DNA from: Cycas panzhihuaensis
Lineage: Eukaryota; Cycadophyta
DNA: 64,000 nt
Direction of reading: 5' to 3'
NCBI GenBank assembly: GCA_023213395.1
Contig: CM041465.1
Coordinates: forward strand, 110,615,741-110,679,740
In this document: positions 49,331 to 59,269 of the stretch, piece after piece
Position numbering within the stretch: position 1 is the stretch's first letter
Layout: every line of letters starts with the position of its first letter
Made by a program: the position numbers and the translations under genes
The notes under the pieces: generated by a model
The model's database searches: none
What the model was told of the DNA's origin: nothing
What the model saw: only the letters and a program-made list of their open reading frames with translations

Positions 49331-50207
49331 GATTCCTCGTGAATGCCCATTTACCAAACAAACTCATTCCACCAATTTGGCAAACCGAGGCCCTTCTACT
49401 CACGCCTCGACTTGCTCTATTGGCATACCTAACCTATCCGAAGAAGACCCCGCATCTTCTTTCCCTAATCTCATGCAGTTTACCCCTATTGGGATTAGGA
49501 GCTACGGGTACCTCACTTCGTTTAGTGACGATGAGTCACACAATGAGGACGAGGATTGTCTTCACCCTGTCTCTTTTCTCCGCACCAGTAGGTCACACCC
49601 GTCTCGTTCTAGACCCCCGTCTAGCATCTCTCTCATTAGTGAGGCTAGCTACTCATACGTGTCATATGTCATCGCTTGTATTGACCCACCTATCATCAAT
49701 TCTTCTTCTTCATTACCCCCTGTAGGTAATGGCTTCGAAGAACTGCCTTTCACTCCTTCCGAGGAGCCTCCTTTTAACTTTCCTTCAGAATCCCACGAGG
49801 AAGTTGAGCAACCCGATGACCATCATAGTCCCATTATTTCTACTCCCTCCAGTGCTTCCTCTACTCGAAGTAAGGTCATCCATGGGGTGGATTACTTCAA
49901 GGATGACGAAACCCTACTTGAGCATATAGTGGGTTTTGCACCCAACTTACCTTTTGGTCACCACAGGCTTGGTCACCAGAAGGTCCTTGCGATCAGATCC
50001 ACACTTACTGACCTGATCCTGTCTCCTATTCCACCTCTTCCTGTTGAACTTGCCCCTCTCCATTTTGAGGAGGGTAATGCCATGTGCATGGGGGCAACCC
50101 AAGACATAGTCTTGGCCCCTGGCAAGGTCATTAAGGTCAGGTTAGAGTGTTCTCCTGATGAGATAAGGGAGTACTCCCTTCTGTTCTAGGAGTTCCAAGA
50201 TGTGTTT
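49331..50207 (+). pseudogene. G1 protease-RT linker
   Basis: Part of one open frame from 49149 to 50189. Ser/Pro/Glu-rich, ending PLHFEEGNAMCMGATQDIV-LAPGKVIKVRLECSPDEIR-EYSLLF, then a TAG in place of the Gln codon seen in G2. This linker is kept in G2 and partly in G3. No enzyme motif. Confidence 0.7.
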
Positions 50208-51149
50208 GTGTGGGATTATGCTGATATGAAGGGAATCGACCCCTCTATTCTCACTCATAACCTCACCACCATTCCTGGCATCCACCCTGTGTGCCAGAAG
50301 TAGTGTCCCCTTCACTTAAAGCTCTCGAATGCCATCAAGATGGAGGTCGAGAAACTTCTAGATGCTGGGCTTATTACTTCCATTGACTACCCTAAATGGG
50401 TCTCTAACATTGTCCCCATTGCTAAAAAGAATGAAGCCATTCGTATATATGTCGATTTCCACAACATCAATAATGCTTGTCCTAAGGACAACTTCCCATT
50501 ACCCTTCATTTATCAAATTATTGATCGCACCACTAGATTTAAAGTTATGTCCTTAATGGATGGCTTCTCTGGCTATAACCAGATTCAGATTTCTCCTGAA
50601 GACTGCCACAAGATGGCCTTCACTACACCTTGGGGTACCTTCACCTATAAGGCGATGCCCTTCGGTCTTAAAAATGTAGGTGCTACTTACAAAAGAGCCA
50701 TGCATTTCATTTTCCACGACCTCATTGATAATACATTGGAGGTCTTCATGGATGATATAATTGGTCTCTCCTATATCAGGGCCCATCATCCATTCAACTT
50801 GCATGCCATCTTCTCACGATGCCATAAGTATCACGTCAGTTTAAATCCACTCAAGTGTATATTTGTTGTTACCTCGGGTAAACTCCTTAGGTTCCTTATG
50901 TCCAAATAAGGAATTCAGATTGACCCTGATAAGGTCAGGGCAATCCTTGACATGCCACTGCTTAGAACTTAACGACAGATTAAGTCATTTCTAAGAAGGC
51001 TCAGTTTTCTCAGGTGCTTCTTAGTAGACTTCGCTGTGAGCACTAAACCTCTCACGAACCTATTGAAGAAGGGAGCTCCTTTTGCCTAGTCTAACAAGAC
51101 CCAAAAGGACTTTGAAGGACTTAAGGAAGCCCTAGCTTCTGCTCCTACG
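50208..51149 (+). pseudogene. G1 reverse transcriptase
   Basis: Shows KLLDAGLITSIDYPKWVSNIV, RIYVDFHNINNACPKDNFPL, SLMDGFSGYNQIQISPEDCH, MAFTTPWGTFTYKAMPFGLKN and the catalytic FMDDII at about 50745-50762. This part (50340-50909) is open for 189 codons, the best RT core of the window. It then meets a stop at 50907; the thumb region DPDKVRAILDMPLLRT and KSFLRRLSFLRCFL has two more stops. Confidence 0.88.
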
Positions 51150-51690
51150 TTGGCACCTCCTCGATTCGATAGGCCCTTTGTCCTATACACCTCGATGACT
51201 GACGAGTCCTTGGGTACTATGCTAGCTCAGGAGGATGACTCAGGAACCAAGAGAGCTATATATTTCATCAGTTGCACCCTCATGGCTACTAAGCTTAACT
51301 ATTCCCTTATCGAGAAGGAGTGTCTCTCCTTAGTCCATGCGACCCAGAAGTTCAGACACTACTTGCTTGGCAACACCACCAAGGTGATCGTTCAATCTGA
51401 TCCCTTGCGATACTTGCTGACTTGTTCAGATTTGATGGGTAGGGCTGGTCATTAGGCCATCTTACTTCAAGAATATGACCTCCATATCGTCAACTGGAAA
51501 TCAAAAAATGGAATGGTAGTGGCCGAGCAACTCACGGATGCCCCTATCCCTAACTCTTGTGGTGCCCCCATTGACGACTCTCTCCCTGATGAGTCTATCC
51601 TGTCGATTCAGGGAGCCTCGCCCCATCCACTCATCGATGATGAGTGGTATGGTGACATAGTGTGGTATCTTACACAGTAGCAATACTGCT
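51150..51690 (+). pseudogene. G1 native RNase H and connector
   Basis: Reads RPFVLYTSMTDESLGTMLAQ, YSLIEKECLSLVHATQKFRHYLLG and VIVQSDPLRYLLT. As in G2, the position of the first catalytic Asp (TDAS in other Gypsy RNases H) is TSMT here. Glu and the second Asp (QSD) remain. The connector shows AEQLTDAPIPNSCGAPIDDSLPDESI. Loss in both copies suggests it predates their split; the additional RNase H may do the work. Confidence 0.75.
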
Positions 51691-52886
51691 TCGATGCCAG
51701 TAGCAAAGTTAGATCTTGTATCCAGACTTCTACCAGGTAATACCTCCTCATGGATGAGGTATTGTACAAGAGGTCCTTCGAGGGGATCCTCCTTCACTGC
51801 GTCACTACTGACGAAGCCGACCAGATACTTAACAAATGCCATCATGGTATTTGTGGAGGTCACTTTGGGGGCTAGTCTGTGGCCCAGAGGATCCTTCGCA
51901 TGGGTTACTTCTGGCCATCCCTTTTCAAGGACGCTCACACCTTTACTCTGAAATGTCAGCGATGTCAGGAACATGCCAACATTTCCCATGTGCCTTCTAA
52001 GGCCCTACATCCTATTGTTTCACCATGGCCTTTTTCTTAGTAGGGACTAGACCTCATTGGGGCTATCTCCCCACCTTCGTCATTGCAGCATAAGTTTATC
52101 TTGACTGCCACGGAGTATTTCACCAAATGGGTAGAGGCCATTCCCTTAATTACTATCCCTGGTAAAATGATTGCCACGTTTATTTACCAGCACATCATTT
52201 GCCATTTGGGATTCCGGACGTCCTAATCACTGACAATGGAACCCTTTTCTGTAATAAGGAGATGGATGAGCTTTGTGAGAAGTTTAAAATTTCTCACAAG
52301 ACTTCCTCCCCTTACTACCCTCAGGCAAATGGCCAAGTGGAGTCTTTCAATAAGACTCTCGTCAACATTCTTAAGAAAACCATTGCTTAATCCCAAAAGG
52401 ATTGGCACCTTCACCGCCCTCCGCCAGTGGGCTTATCGTACCTCTATCTGTTCTGCCATGGGAATGACCCCATTCTCCCTAGTCTACGGTACCAAGGCAG
52501 TACTCTTGTTGGAGGTGGAGATTCCTTCCTTACGAGTCTCCCTTCGAGGTCTCATCGATGAAGAGTCGATCCGTCAGGCTCGTCTTCTGGACCTTGAGGC
52601 TTTGGATGAGAGATGCTTAGTCATTTATTAGGCTAACCTGGCATCCAAAGCTCGCTCAAAAAGGACCTACGATAAACATCTTCATTCCCATCCTTTGTTT
52701 CCTGGGGACTACGTCCTCAAGCTCGAGTATCTCTATGATCGCTTGACCAAATTCAAACCCTGATGGGTTGGTCCTTTCGTCATTATCGAATCCCTCGGTA
52801 ATGGTGCCTACAGGATAGCCACCCTAAAAGGGCTTGAATTTGAGAAAGCTATTAATGGGAAATTCCTTAAGAAGTTTTACACGTGA
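51691..52886 (+). pseudogene. G1 integrase
   Basis: HHCC module CHHGICGGHFG (about 51837) and CQRCQEHANISH (about 51957). DDE residues: GLDLIGAI (about 52046), LITDNGTLFCNKEMDELC (about 52222) and PQANGQVESFNKT (about 52320). A one-base deletion near 52207 shifts the frame between the first and second Asp, and stops lie at about 51880, 52038, 52389 and 52630. The end reads DYVLKLEYLYDRLTKF, WVGPFV and GKFLKKFYT, with the stop at 52884-52886. No chromodomain. Confidence 0.88.
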
Positions 52887-52931
52887 TCTTTTGGCGATCT
52901 CTTCACCCTGCTCCGAAATGAGCCTAAACTA

Positions 52932-52988
52932 CCATCTTAGGTTGTCCCCATTCTTCCCAACCATGGGTAGAATGGCAACTTAAGATGG
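52932..52988 (+). other. 57-nt hairpin after integrase, G1 copy
   Basis: Arms CCATCTTAGGTTG and CAACTTAAGATGG enclose CCCATTC/GAATGG and CCCA/TGGG inner stems. It starts 46 bases after the integrase stop. Against the G3 unit, changes on both arms (AAATTG/CAATTT to AGGTTG/CAACTT) keep most pairs. Confidence 0.75.
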
Positions 52989-53397
52989 ACCCTCCCTCTT
53001 GTTTCTGGTTCCTTCCACAGAACTTGCGTTCCCGTACCTTCTTGGGAACTTTTATCTTCTTGCTTGGGTATTCCCCAATCTGGATGATGCTTTGGAGCAT
53101 CATCGCTCCTCTCTCCCGCCTACCATTTCCTTCACATATTCCGCTATGCTCTTTTGTAGACATGTATGCCACTCTATCCTCTAACCTCACACCTCTCTGT
53201 TATCCCCACTCATGACGTGTGTGTGTGCTCCTGTTAGACATATAGCCATACATGGAAGGGAACGTGTGTACCATATAATAAAATATTCACAATAAAAAAT
53301 CCATAGTATAACATTTACAACATACAAAACAAACATACATGTCATCCACACATGATATATACACAGCATCTCATATCCAAATGGGGTTCTAATTACC

Positions 53398-53452
<55 letters not shown>

Positions 53453-53525
53453 CATATATATATATACATATATATATATACATATATATATATACATATA
53501 TATATATACATATATATATATATAC

Positions 53526-53565
<40 letters not shown>

Positions 53566-53640
53566 ATCCAAAAAATCATGTTACATCATACATCTGGGAA
53601 GCCAGAGTCCTTGCAGGGGGGGTACAATCATATGGTCCTA
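52989..53640 (+). other. G1 spacer between integrase and antisense gene end
   Basis: No gene seen. It holds the conserved GTTCCCG and GGGTATTCCCCAATCTGGATGATGC segments shared with G0, G2 and G3, and an expanded TA-rich microsatellite. The sense pol and the antisense gene end on opposite sides of this spacer. Confidence 0.6.
53398..53566. repeat. TA/TACA microsatellite
   Basis: About 170 bases of TA repeats interrupted by C roughly every 10-14 bases (ACATATATATAT units). A short TA run occupies the same position in G0 (3703-3718) and G2 (about 25401-25418). Confidence 0.95.
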
Positions 53641-54295
53641 TATATGACCCCCTGGAGGCCCGTGTTTTCCCCTGTCTGAGTTATATGTACATCTCCTACT
53701 CTACTGCTACCTCGCTCCTAGGGTACCATCTCCCGGTCTATGTGATCCCTCTCCTGGGGACCACATCCCTCCAAGGCTCCTCCTGGGCCTCCATGAGTTG
53801 CCTACCTCACTCTGCTCGTCTTGAGGTTGTCTCAGGGTTGTCACCATTGTGTGGCTATGTGTCCTGCTCCGGCTCGACCTCGACACCATCTATGCTACCA
53901 GCTGATGGTATTGGGCTTGGATACGATCCCTCTCCCCTCAGAGTGCTTCCTCCATCACTCTAAGGTGCTATGTGAGTATCGCTAGCTAGACTTTGCTCTC
54001 AGCATCTCTGCCTGCTCTGCCCTATACCTCTAGAGCCTGCACCCGTCTGCGTAGCTCGTCCGTCTCGCACCTCACATCATCTCTCTCCTACTGCAACTGT
54101 CCCCAGGATGTCACGTGCTCTTGGGACTCTACGGCCCATATGTCCCTCACCCTCACCAATGGGGTGAATGCCTCTATGTGGCACCTACCGCTCTAGGCTC
54201 ATCTCCTGCCTGGATGGGCGGTTACCCCTTTACATATACCTGAGGGAATATCTCCCTCACCACAGCCTCTATCAATCTCCAGATCTCCGCTGCAC
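53641..54295 (-). pseudogene. antisense gene, last exon, G1 copy
   Basis: The minus strand after the acceptor reads VQRRSGD, then past stops ERDDVRCETDELRRRVQALEV near 54065 (short coiled coil), [21 protein letters not shown], and a Glu/Arg-rich tail ending near 53690. The same blocks are on the plus strand of G2 at 24676-25265. Confidence 0.45.
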
Positions 54296-54406
54296 CTGCC
54301 AATATAACATGTCATGTGTCAGTATGTATCTCACCATATACCATGATCAAACCAAACCAAATATCTATCTGGATACCAAATGACACTGGAAAAGGTTAGG
54401 TCTCAC
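54296..54406 (-). other. conserved intron-like segment, G1 copy
   Basis: 111 bases; minus strand GTGAGACCTAACC at the donor after ACAACAG, and TATATTGGCAG at the acceptor before GTGCAGC. Confidence 0.6.
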
Positions 54407-55611
54407 CTGTTGTGGCCACCGGCTCCTCTGGTCGTGCGACATCCTCCCCTCCTGGCTCTCCGCCAGCTGCGGGTGCCTCATCCTCTGGCACCTCCTCTGC
54501 CTGGGCCTCCCTCCTCGTAGGGACTAGCTCAACTATTACCCCTCTGTATCCCATCACGATCTGCAGCCTGCGGGCCCTCGTCACGGGCCCCCTGCTCTCG
54601 TCCTACGTGTCTTACGGGCCTGCCTCTCCTCTGGCAGCCCTAGATGGACCCTCTATACCTCTTGCCATCCTTGAGGGACCTGCCTCTCCTACAGGTTATA
54701 ACAGGCTGGCCCCATCTCCTCCATTATCTCCATCATCTCCATCATCGCTTGCGGGCACTCCTTCTCTGCCTGCCTCGTTGTCACTATCCCACCTCACCGT
54801 CTTGTAGGGCTTTGCTACGTAGTCTAGTAGGGTGAGGAGATCTAGTGATGTTGCCTCCATCGATCGTCAGACATAGGGCCGGTCCTCTGTCCCTCTCAAC
54901 TGAGTCTGCCACCTGTGGACCATCAGGGCCCACTCTGTGATGGGGTATGGTCCCCCCACTAGCGCCACTACTGTGAAATAATAAAAAAACCAGCACTGTA
55001 GTAGTGTGCTATACGACAACCTGCCTCTGCCAGTCATCCTGATAGTATCTAGCTGGGCGACGAGGTTCGCCGCTATCAGGGTCGCCTAATCCATCCTTTC
55101 GCTAGCTTCGCAGCGATGAACTGCATCCAACCATCCACCTGGTATCTCCCTATAGTTCTATTTCTAGGAAATCCGAGCGTAACGACAAGATAACCAGCTT
55201 CCTCACCTAAGGAATCTCTGACATCAGTATAGTCTAGAGGGGAGCTCCCCTTCGCTCCTATTTATCAGCTCCTATGAAGAACAGGGCTGCCTCCCTATGT
55301 GTTGCCTTAGTGCTAGGCAGCATCCCCAATCTCACTGGCCTCCCTATCGCCGGTACTCCCAATATCTGTCGTATATCTCTTGATGTGACCGTCACGTCAC
55401 CTACCTGTGGTAGGTGGAACACATGTCTCCTCCTATCCCAATGGGATACTATATCGACCAGCAACCTCTGATCTGATGCATACTGAGGTGTCTTAAGAGC
55501 CTTGTATAGGCCACACCTCTGCAGGATCTCCCTGTCCTCCTGTGACTCCATCTCCATGTAACTCAACATAGCCATACCTACGTTCTCGCAGTTATCCACC
55601 ACGATGACAGC
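54407..55611 (-). pseudogene. antisense plant mobile domain gene, main exon, G1 copy
   Basis: After the acceptor TGTGGACAG the minus strand is open for about 115 codons (55258-55602): DNCENVGMAMLSYMEMESQED, LLVDIVSHWDRRRHVFHLP, then VGDVTVTSRDIRQILGVPAIG. This is the clearest PMD block in the window. A stop follows FIGADK where G2 reads GADRWEW (TGG to TAG). The second half is frameshifted; the acidic tail with EAQAEEVPEDEAPAAGGEPGG ends at the conserved donor. No ATG precedes the domain within the exon, consistent with a start in an upstream exon. Direction is opposite to G1 pol. Confidence 0.68.
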
Positions 55612-56787
55612 CTGTCCACACCAAAAATGATCAAACTTAGCTTCATGTCAGTTATCATCACTCCTTACTCTCTAAAAACTCTCTCTGCCTGAGATTTGGG
55701 GCTCTTTGGGCCCTTTTGCCCTTTTTTCTACTTGCCTGGCTTCATACCGCGCTGAACTTAGTGGTACCGCTAAGTTCAGAGCAGGTCCCGCAGTGATAGG
55801 GTCCCACAGTAATGATCGCAGCACCGTGATCATTACTGCGGTACAAATGGTGATCCCCCAAAAGGGGGGATTTTTGCCTCAAAAACAAAAAAAATTCTTC
55901 TAGTGGACCTTGTGGGGCCCACCGGGACCAGGGCTCCCTAATGCCCAGGTCTTCGCCTCTTTCTGGGTCTAGTTCAGACTCTAAGAGGCCTTTGATTACC
56001 CATAAGGGGCACTAAAACCACACAAAAAATTACAAAAAGCAACGAAATTCAAACTTCGAAATGGGTTGGGTCTAGTGATATCCACTCACTGGATCCGGTC
56101 TTAATGTCGCCATATCACCATGTCGATCCCACTAGCTCTCCCTGATCTCTGATCCAACAGTTTGATCTTTCCCTACGTGCCTCCAAAGTTGGGTGGTACT
56201 CCGCTGTATAAGAGAATGGCTTTGGTTTCATACGAGAGCTAGTGAAAATGAATCCATTTTCTGTTTAATTTCCTTATATAAGCGGGGGCCCTAATGGGCA
56301 CTTCTTCTATTTTTGGCTCTGTGATAGTCGTTGGGACTATCCTGTTTCCTTGATTGCCTTTGCCTTCTAGCCCTGTCACCCATTGTGCTCTCTCAACACC
56401 CCTTTTGTACTTTCTTATAGGTGCATTTATGGTGCCTCATTTTTGCACTTTTTCCTGGGTCCTTTCGTCTTGTTTGCGTGCCACTCCCATGCATGCCCGA
56501 GTTTATACTCATTTGGCTCATTTCGTCACCTTGGACTCGTTTCTGCAGTCCTTTTTTGCTCTTGGGATCCTCAAAGGGAATGCTCCCCTGTCCGGGGGCA
56601 TGCTTCGCTTTCCGAAGTGACCTTTTGGCACCCCAGGGGACTTTTTCCTCTAACCACTCTCTGTCGATGATCGGACTGCTTGCTCTCACCCTGGGTAACC
56701 TCATTGCTAGGTCCTCCTACCCTTCACAGCCACTTTCTTCTTGCCTTTCAAGTATTGCTTTCATTATCTATTGACTACCAGGACTTT
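55612..56787 (+). other. G1 region between antisense gene and aRNH
   Basis: No domain recognised in either strand. It contains the palindrome at 55752-55779, T- and G-rich segments, and sequence parallel to G2 22204-23399 throughout. It probably includes the promoter and first exon of the antisense gene (minus strand) and the leader of the aRNH frame (plus strand). Confidence 0.4.
55752..55779. promoter_or_regulatory. palindrome upstream of antisense gene, G1
   Basis: Arms CTGAACTTAG and CTAAGTTCAG flank TGGTACCG. With the G2 copy it points to a perfectly symmetric ancestral site centred on GGTACC. Confidence 0.5.
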
Positions 56788-57291
56788 ATGTCATCCATGT
56801 CTGTCTACATCTTTACTGACGGCGGAAGCCGTGGTAATCCTAGACCTTCTACCGCTATATGGATTCTTCGTAGCCCTTCTGGACATGATCTCCTTCGCTC
56901 TGGGATCTTCCTCCTAGAGGCTACTAACAATGAAGTTGAATATACAACTATTATTGAAGCCCTTACTGATGCTCTTCATTTCCATTGCGGATCCATTGTT
57001 TTGCTTTGCGACTCTCAAGTTGTGGTGTCTCATCTGACCCAGGTTTACCAGGTGCGATGCCCTTACTTGAGGACTCTTGCTTCTGTCGCCAGATCTCTCC
57101 TAACTCGCTTCTCTTCCATCGATATCCAGCATATTCCTCATGCCCTCAATGCTGAGGTAGATAGTCTTGTTCACCTCATCCTTGAACGTCGCCTTTTCCT
57201 TGCTGACCGTCCCTTAGGCTTGCCTGGCCCCCCTGTCACCCAAACCTCATGTCATCTTACACTTTGCTTTGCGACTCGTTCGCACCTCTGA
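56788..57291 (+). CDS. G1 additional RNase H (aRNH), open
   Basis: RNase H, likely acting on RNA-DNA hybrids during reverse transcription. The frame is open from upstream (56680) to the stop at 57291; the first ATGs in the domain are at 56788 and 56797. Motifs with all four acidic residues: YIFTDGGSRGNPR, NNEVEYTTIIEALTDAL, LLCDSQVVVSHLTQVYQVR and NAEVDSLVHLILERR. In Tat-lineage Gypsy elements an extra RNase H of this type (archaeal-like) is carried beside the native one. It is the only complete enzyme domain in G1 without a stop, which may be chance or recent conservation. Confidence 0.75.
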   Translation: MSSMSVYIFTDGGSRGNPRPSTAIWILRSPSGHDLLRSGIFLLEATNNEVEYTTIIEALTDALHFHCGSIVLLCDSQVVVSHLTQVYQVRCPYLRTLASVARSLLTRFSSIDIQHIPHALNAEVDSLVHLILERRLFLADRPLGLPGPPVTQTSCHLTLCFATRSHL

Positions 57292-57618
57292 AGCCTGGCT
57301 GCTAATAAGGTAAAACTATGACGCCTACCCTTTGCTTACTCTTTACTTGGTTATGTATGTCTTTCTGCATCTTTTGTGGTGGGGGTAGCCCCCTTGCCTT
57401 TCTCATCTTTCCAGTCGGTTTCTAGGTGGCTCATGGGTAGCCCCTATGTTGTCTCCACCGCTACTTTCGTATCCACACATTTCGCCACGACACTCATTGG
57501 CACCCTTGCCTACTATTATGATCTTGATTGATATATCTATATATACATGTGCTACTGATGGTTGTGTTGCCAGCATTCGCCATCACACCAGGCTTCCGAG
57601 CGGCGAGGCTCTGTTACT
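57292..57618 (+). other. G1 spacer before polypurine tract
   Basis: No gene. Contains the short TA-like run near 57531 and sequence shared with 7500-7946 in G0 and 21384-21705 in G2. Confidence 0.6.
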
Positions 57619-57628
57619 AAGGGGGCAG
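57619..57628 (+). other. G1 polypurine tract
   Basis: AAGGGGGCAG directly before the LTR start TGTTTCC. Confidence 0.85.
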
Positions 57629-58637
57629 TGTTTCCTAGACTCTAGGAATGGATATGGAATCACTGACTTAGGTAAGTGTAGGTATGTTTCTCACCTTATC
57701 GTTGCTCCCTTTTGATGAGTGTCTGCTTGCATGTCTACATGTTTGTGGCTTTGTAGACGACTTTTATCTCCGTCTATACTTACTTTAGCCTATGACGACT
57801 ATAGCAGGGGCACACTCCCAGTAAGTGTGGCACCCTAGTGGCCATTCCACTTCCCGCATTCTGCCCTCCTCACTCTAGGATCCACTTGGCTTGCACCAGC
57901 TTCACCCATGTGATGACCCGTCATTGTTTGGTTGACTTGCCACATCGTTTGAGCTCTATTTTTGCTCTTTTGGACCTGTTTGTTAGCTTGTTTACCCTCG
58001 GGTAGGTGTCTCAGCCTACTATTGGCATTTTTTGTCATCTGCCCCCAGTCTAGACTGGTTGGCTGGGCCTGGTTTTGCCTCCAGGTGAATACCGCTGTGA
58101 TTTTTATAGTACTGCTAGAAAATCTACGGTACCACAGATTTTGCAGTAGTATGACTGTTTTAATTTATTTTTTAAAATCTACCGTGGCAATTTTGCATTT
58201 ATTACAAAACTGCCATGTGTCTCATGACTTAACTTGTTGCCAGCTATGCCCTACTCACTCACTTTAGGGTTTGGGTTGGGTACTTAAGTCATGATCTACT
58301 CATTTTTTAGAACTTTTAGCTCACTTTTGGATTGCTCCTCAAGGAAACCACGCTGGGCTCTGCTATTCTTTGTTGCCCTCCTGCTACTACAGGACCTGCG
58401 TCTCTCCTCCATCACCTAGCTCTCCTCTGGTATGGCTAGGACATCTTCCCAGTCCCTCACACACCTTGGAGAGGGCCCCTTGGAGAGATCTCAGCGGATT
58501 CTTGCCCCGTCAGCCATCAAGCATTCCAAGTGCAGGTGTTCTTCCTCTAACTCCATTAGTAGGGTCCCAAACCTATTACACCACAGTTTTTGGGCTGATC
58601 TCTCAGTCTCTCCTTACTAGCCCTTGGCTGAGGCAAG
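57629..58637 (+). repeat. G1 3' LTR, left part
   Basis: Matches 11040-12039 of the 5' LTR (CCTATGACGACTATAGCAGGGGCAC near 57790; GGTTTGGGTTGGGTACTTAAG near 58267). C2 is inserted at 58637/58638; the LTR resumes at 63927. Confidence 0.88.
58633..58637. repeat. left target-site duplication of C2
   Basis: GCAAG, identical to 63922-63926, matching GGCAAGCACC in the uninterrupted G1 5' LTR near 12042. Confidence 0.93.
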
Positions 58638-59258
58638 TGTTGAGAATAGAAGGTCCAACCCTCTAACATCCACTAAGATCTATTACTTTCTTACAACTAG
58701 TTACAGAAATGAAACATACAAATTACATGCAAGTTCTTAAAACCAGAGATTATACAGTAACAAGACAATGAAAGCCAAACATCACATGTGCACCCAATAT
58801 AACGTGGTAAAACCCTAGTAGTGTGCTAGGGAAACATCCACACAGGAAAGGTAGCTCTCTTTATTACTGTAGAATGGAGAAAATAGTACATCACGACATG
58901 AGTGCTCTGGAACAACAATCAGCCACCGCCCTCTTCACTGTCCATTGCATAACATTACAACATAATAAGAAAAGCCCTAAAATGGGCTACATGAGAGGAC
59001 ATCCAAGACCTAAAATCTCAACCGTAGAATCTAGGGTATTTTCATTGTATGACCCTGATTCTCTTTACACTTTAATAAGGTTTACATGGTCAATTTTCGG
59101 GTTGGGGTCTATCGCCCCTGAACCCTTCCTAATCTGCCCCATGCCCTCAAGATTTCTACCAAGGGGCTCTTGCCCCTCGAACCCCCGAAAGATTAGAGGG
59201 GAAACCGTCAAAACAGGCCATAATTTTAGGCCTATAATTGTTGTCACAATACCCAACA
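58638..59258 (-). repeat. C2 3' LTR
   Basis: TGTTGAGAATAG to ATACCCAACA. It lacks short segments in the G/C-rich block (about 59100-59215), which makes it the shortest of the four copies. Confidence 0.93.
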
Positions 59259-59269
59259 ATCTCCACCTT

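Noticed and set aside
36556-52886. Possible caulimovirus or other integrated virus as the source of the RT sequences
   Set aside because: Integrase, LTRs, polypurine tracts and target-site duplications are present, and no movement-protein motif is seen; all fit LTR retrotransposons.
52900-57600. Possible chromodomain after integrase
   Set aside because: After the GPY/F module the integrase ends within about 35 residues (LKKFYT) in G1 and (LKKFYV) in G2; no aromatic cage motif follows.
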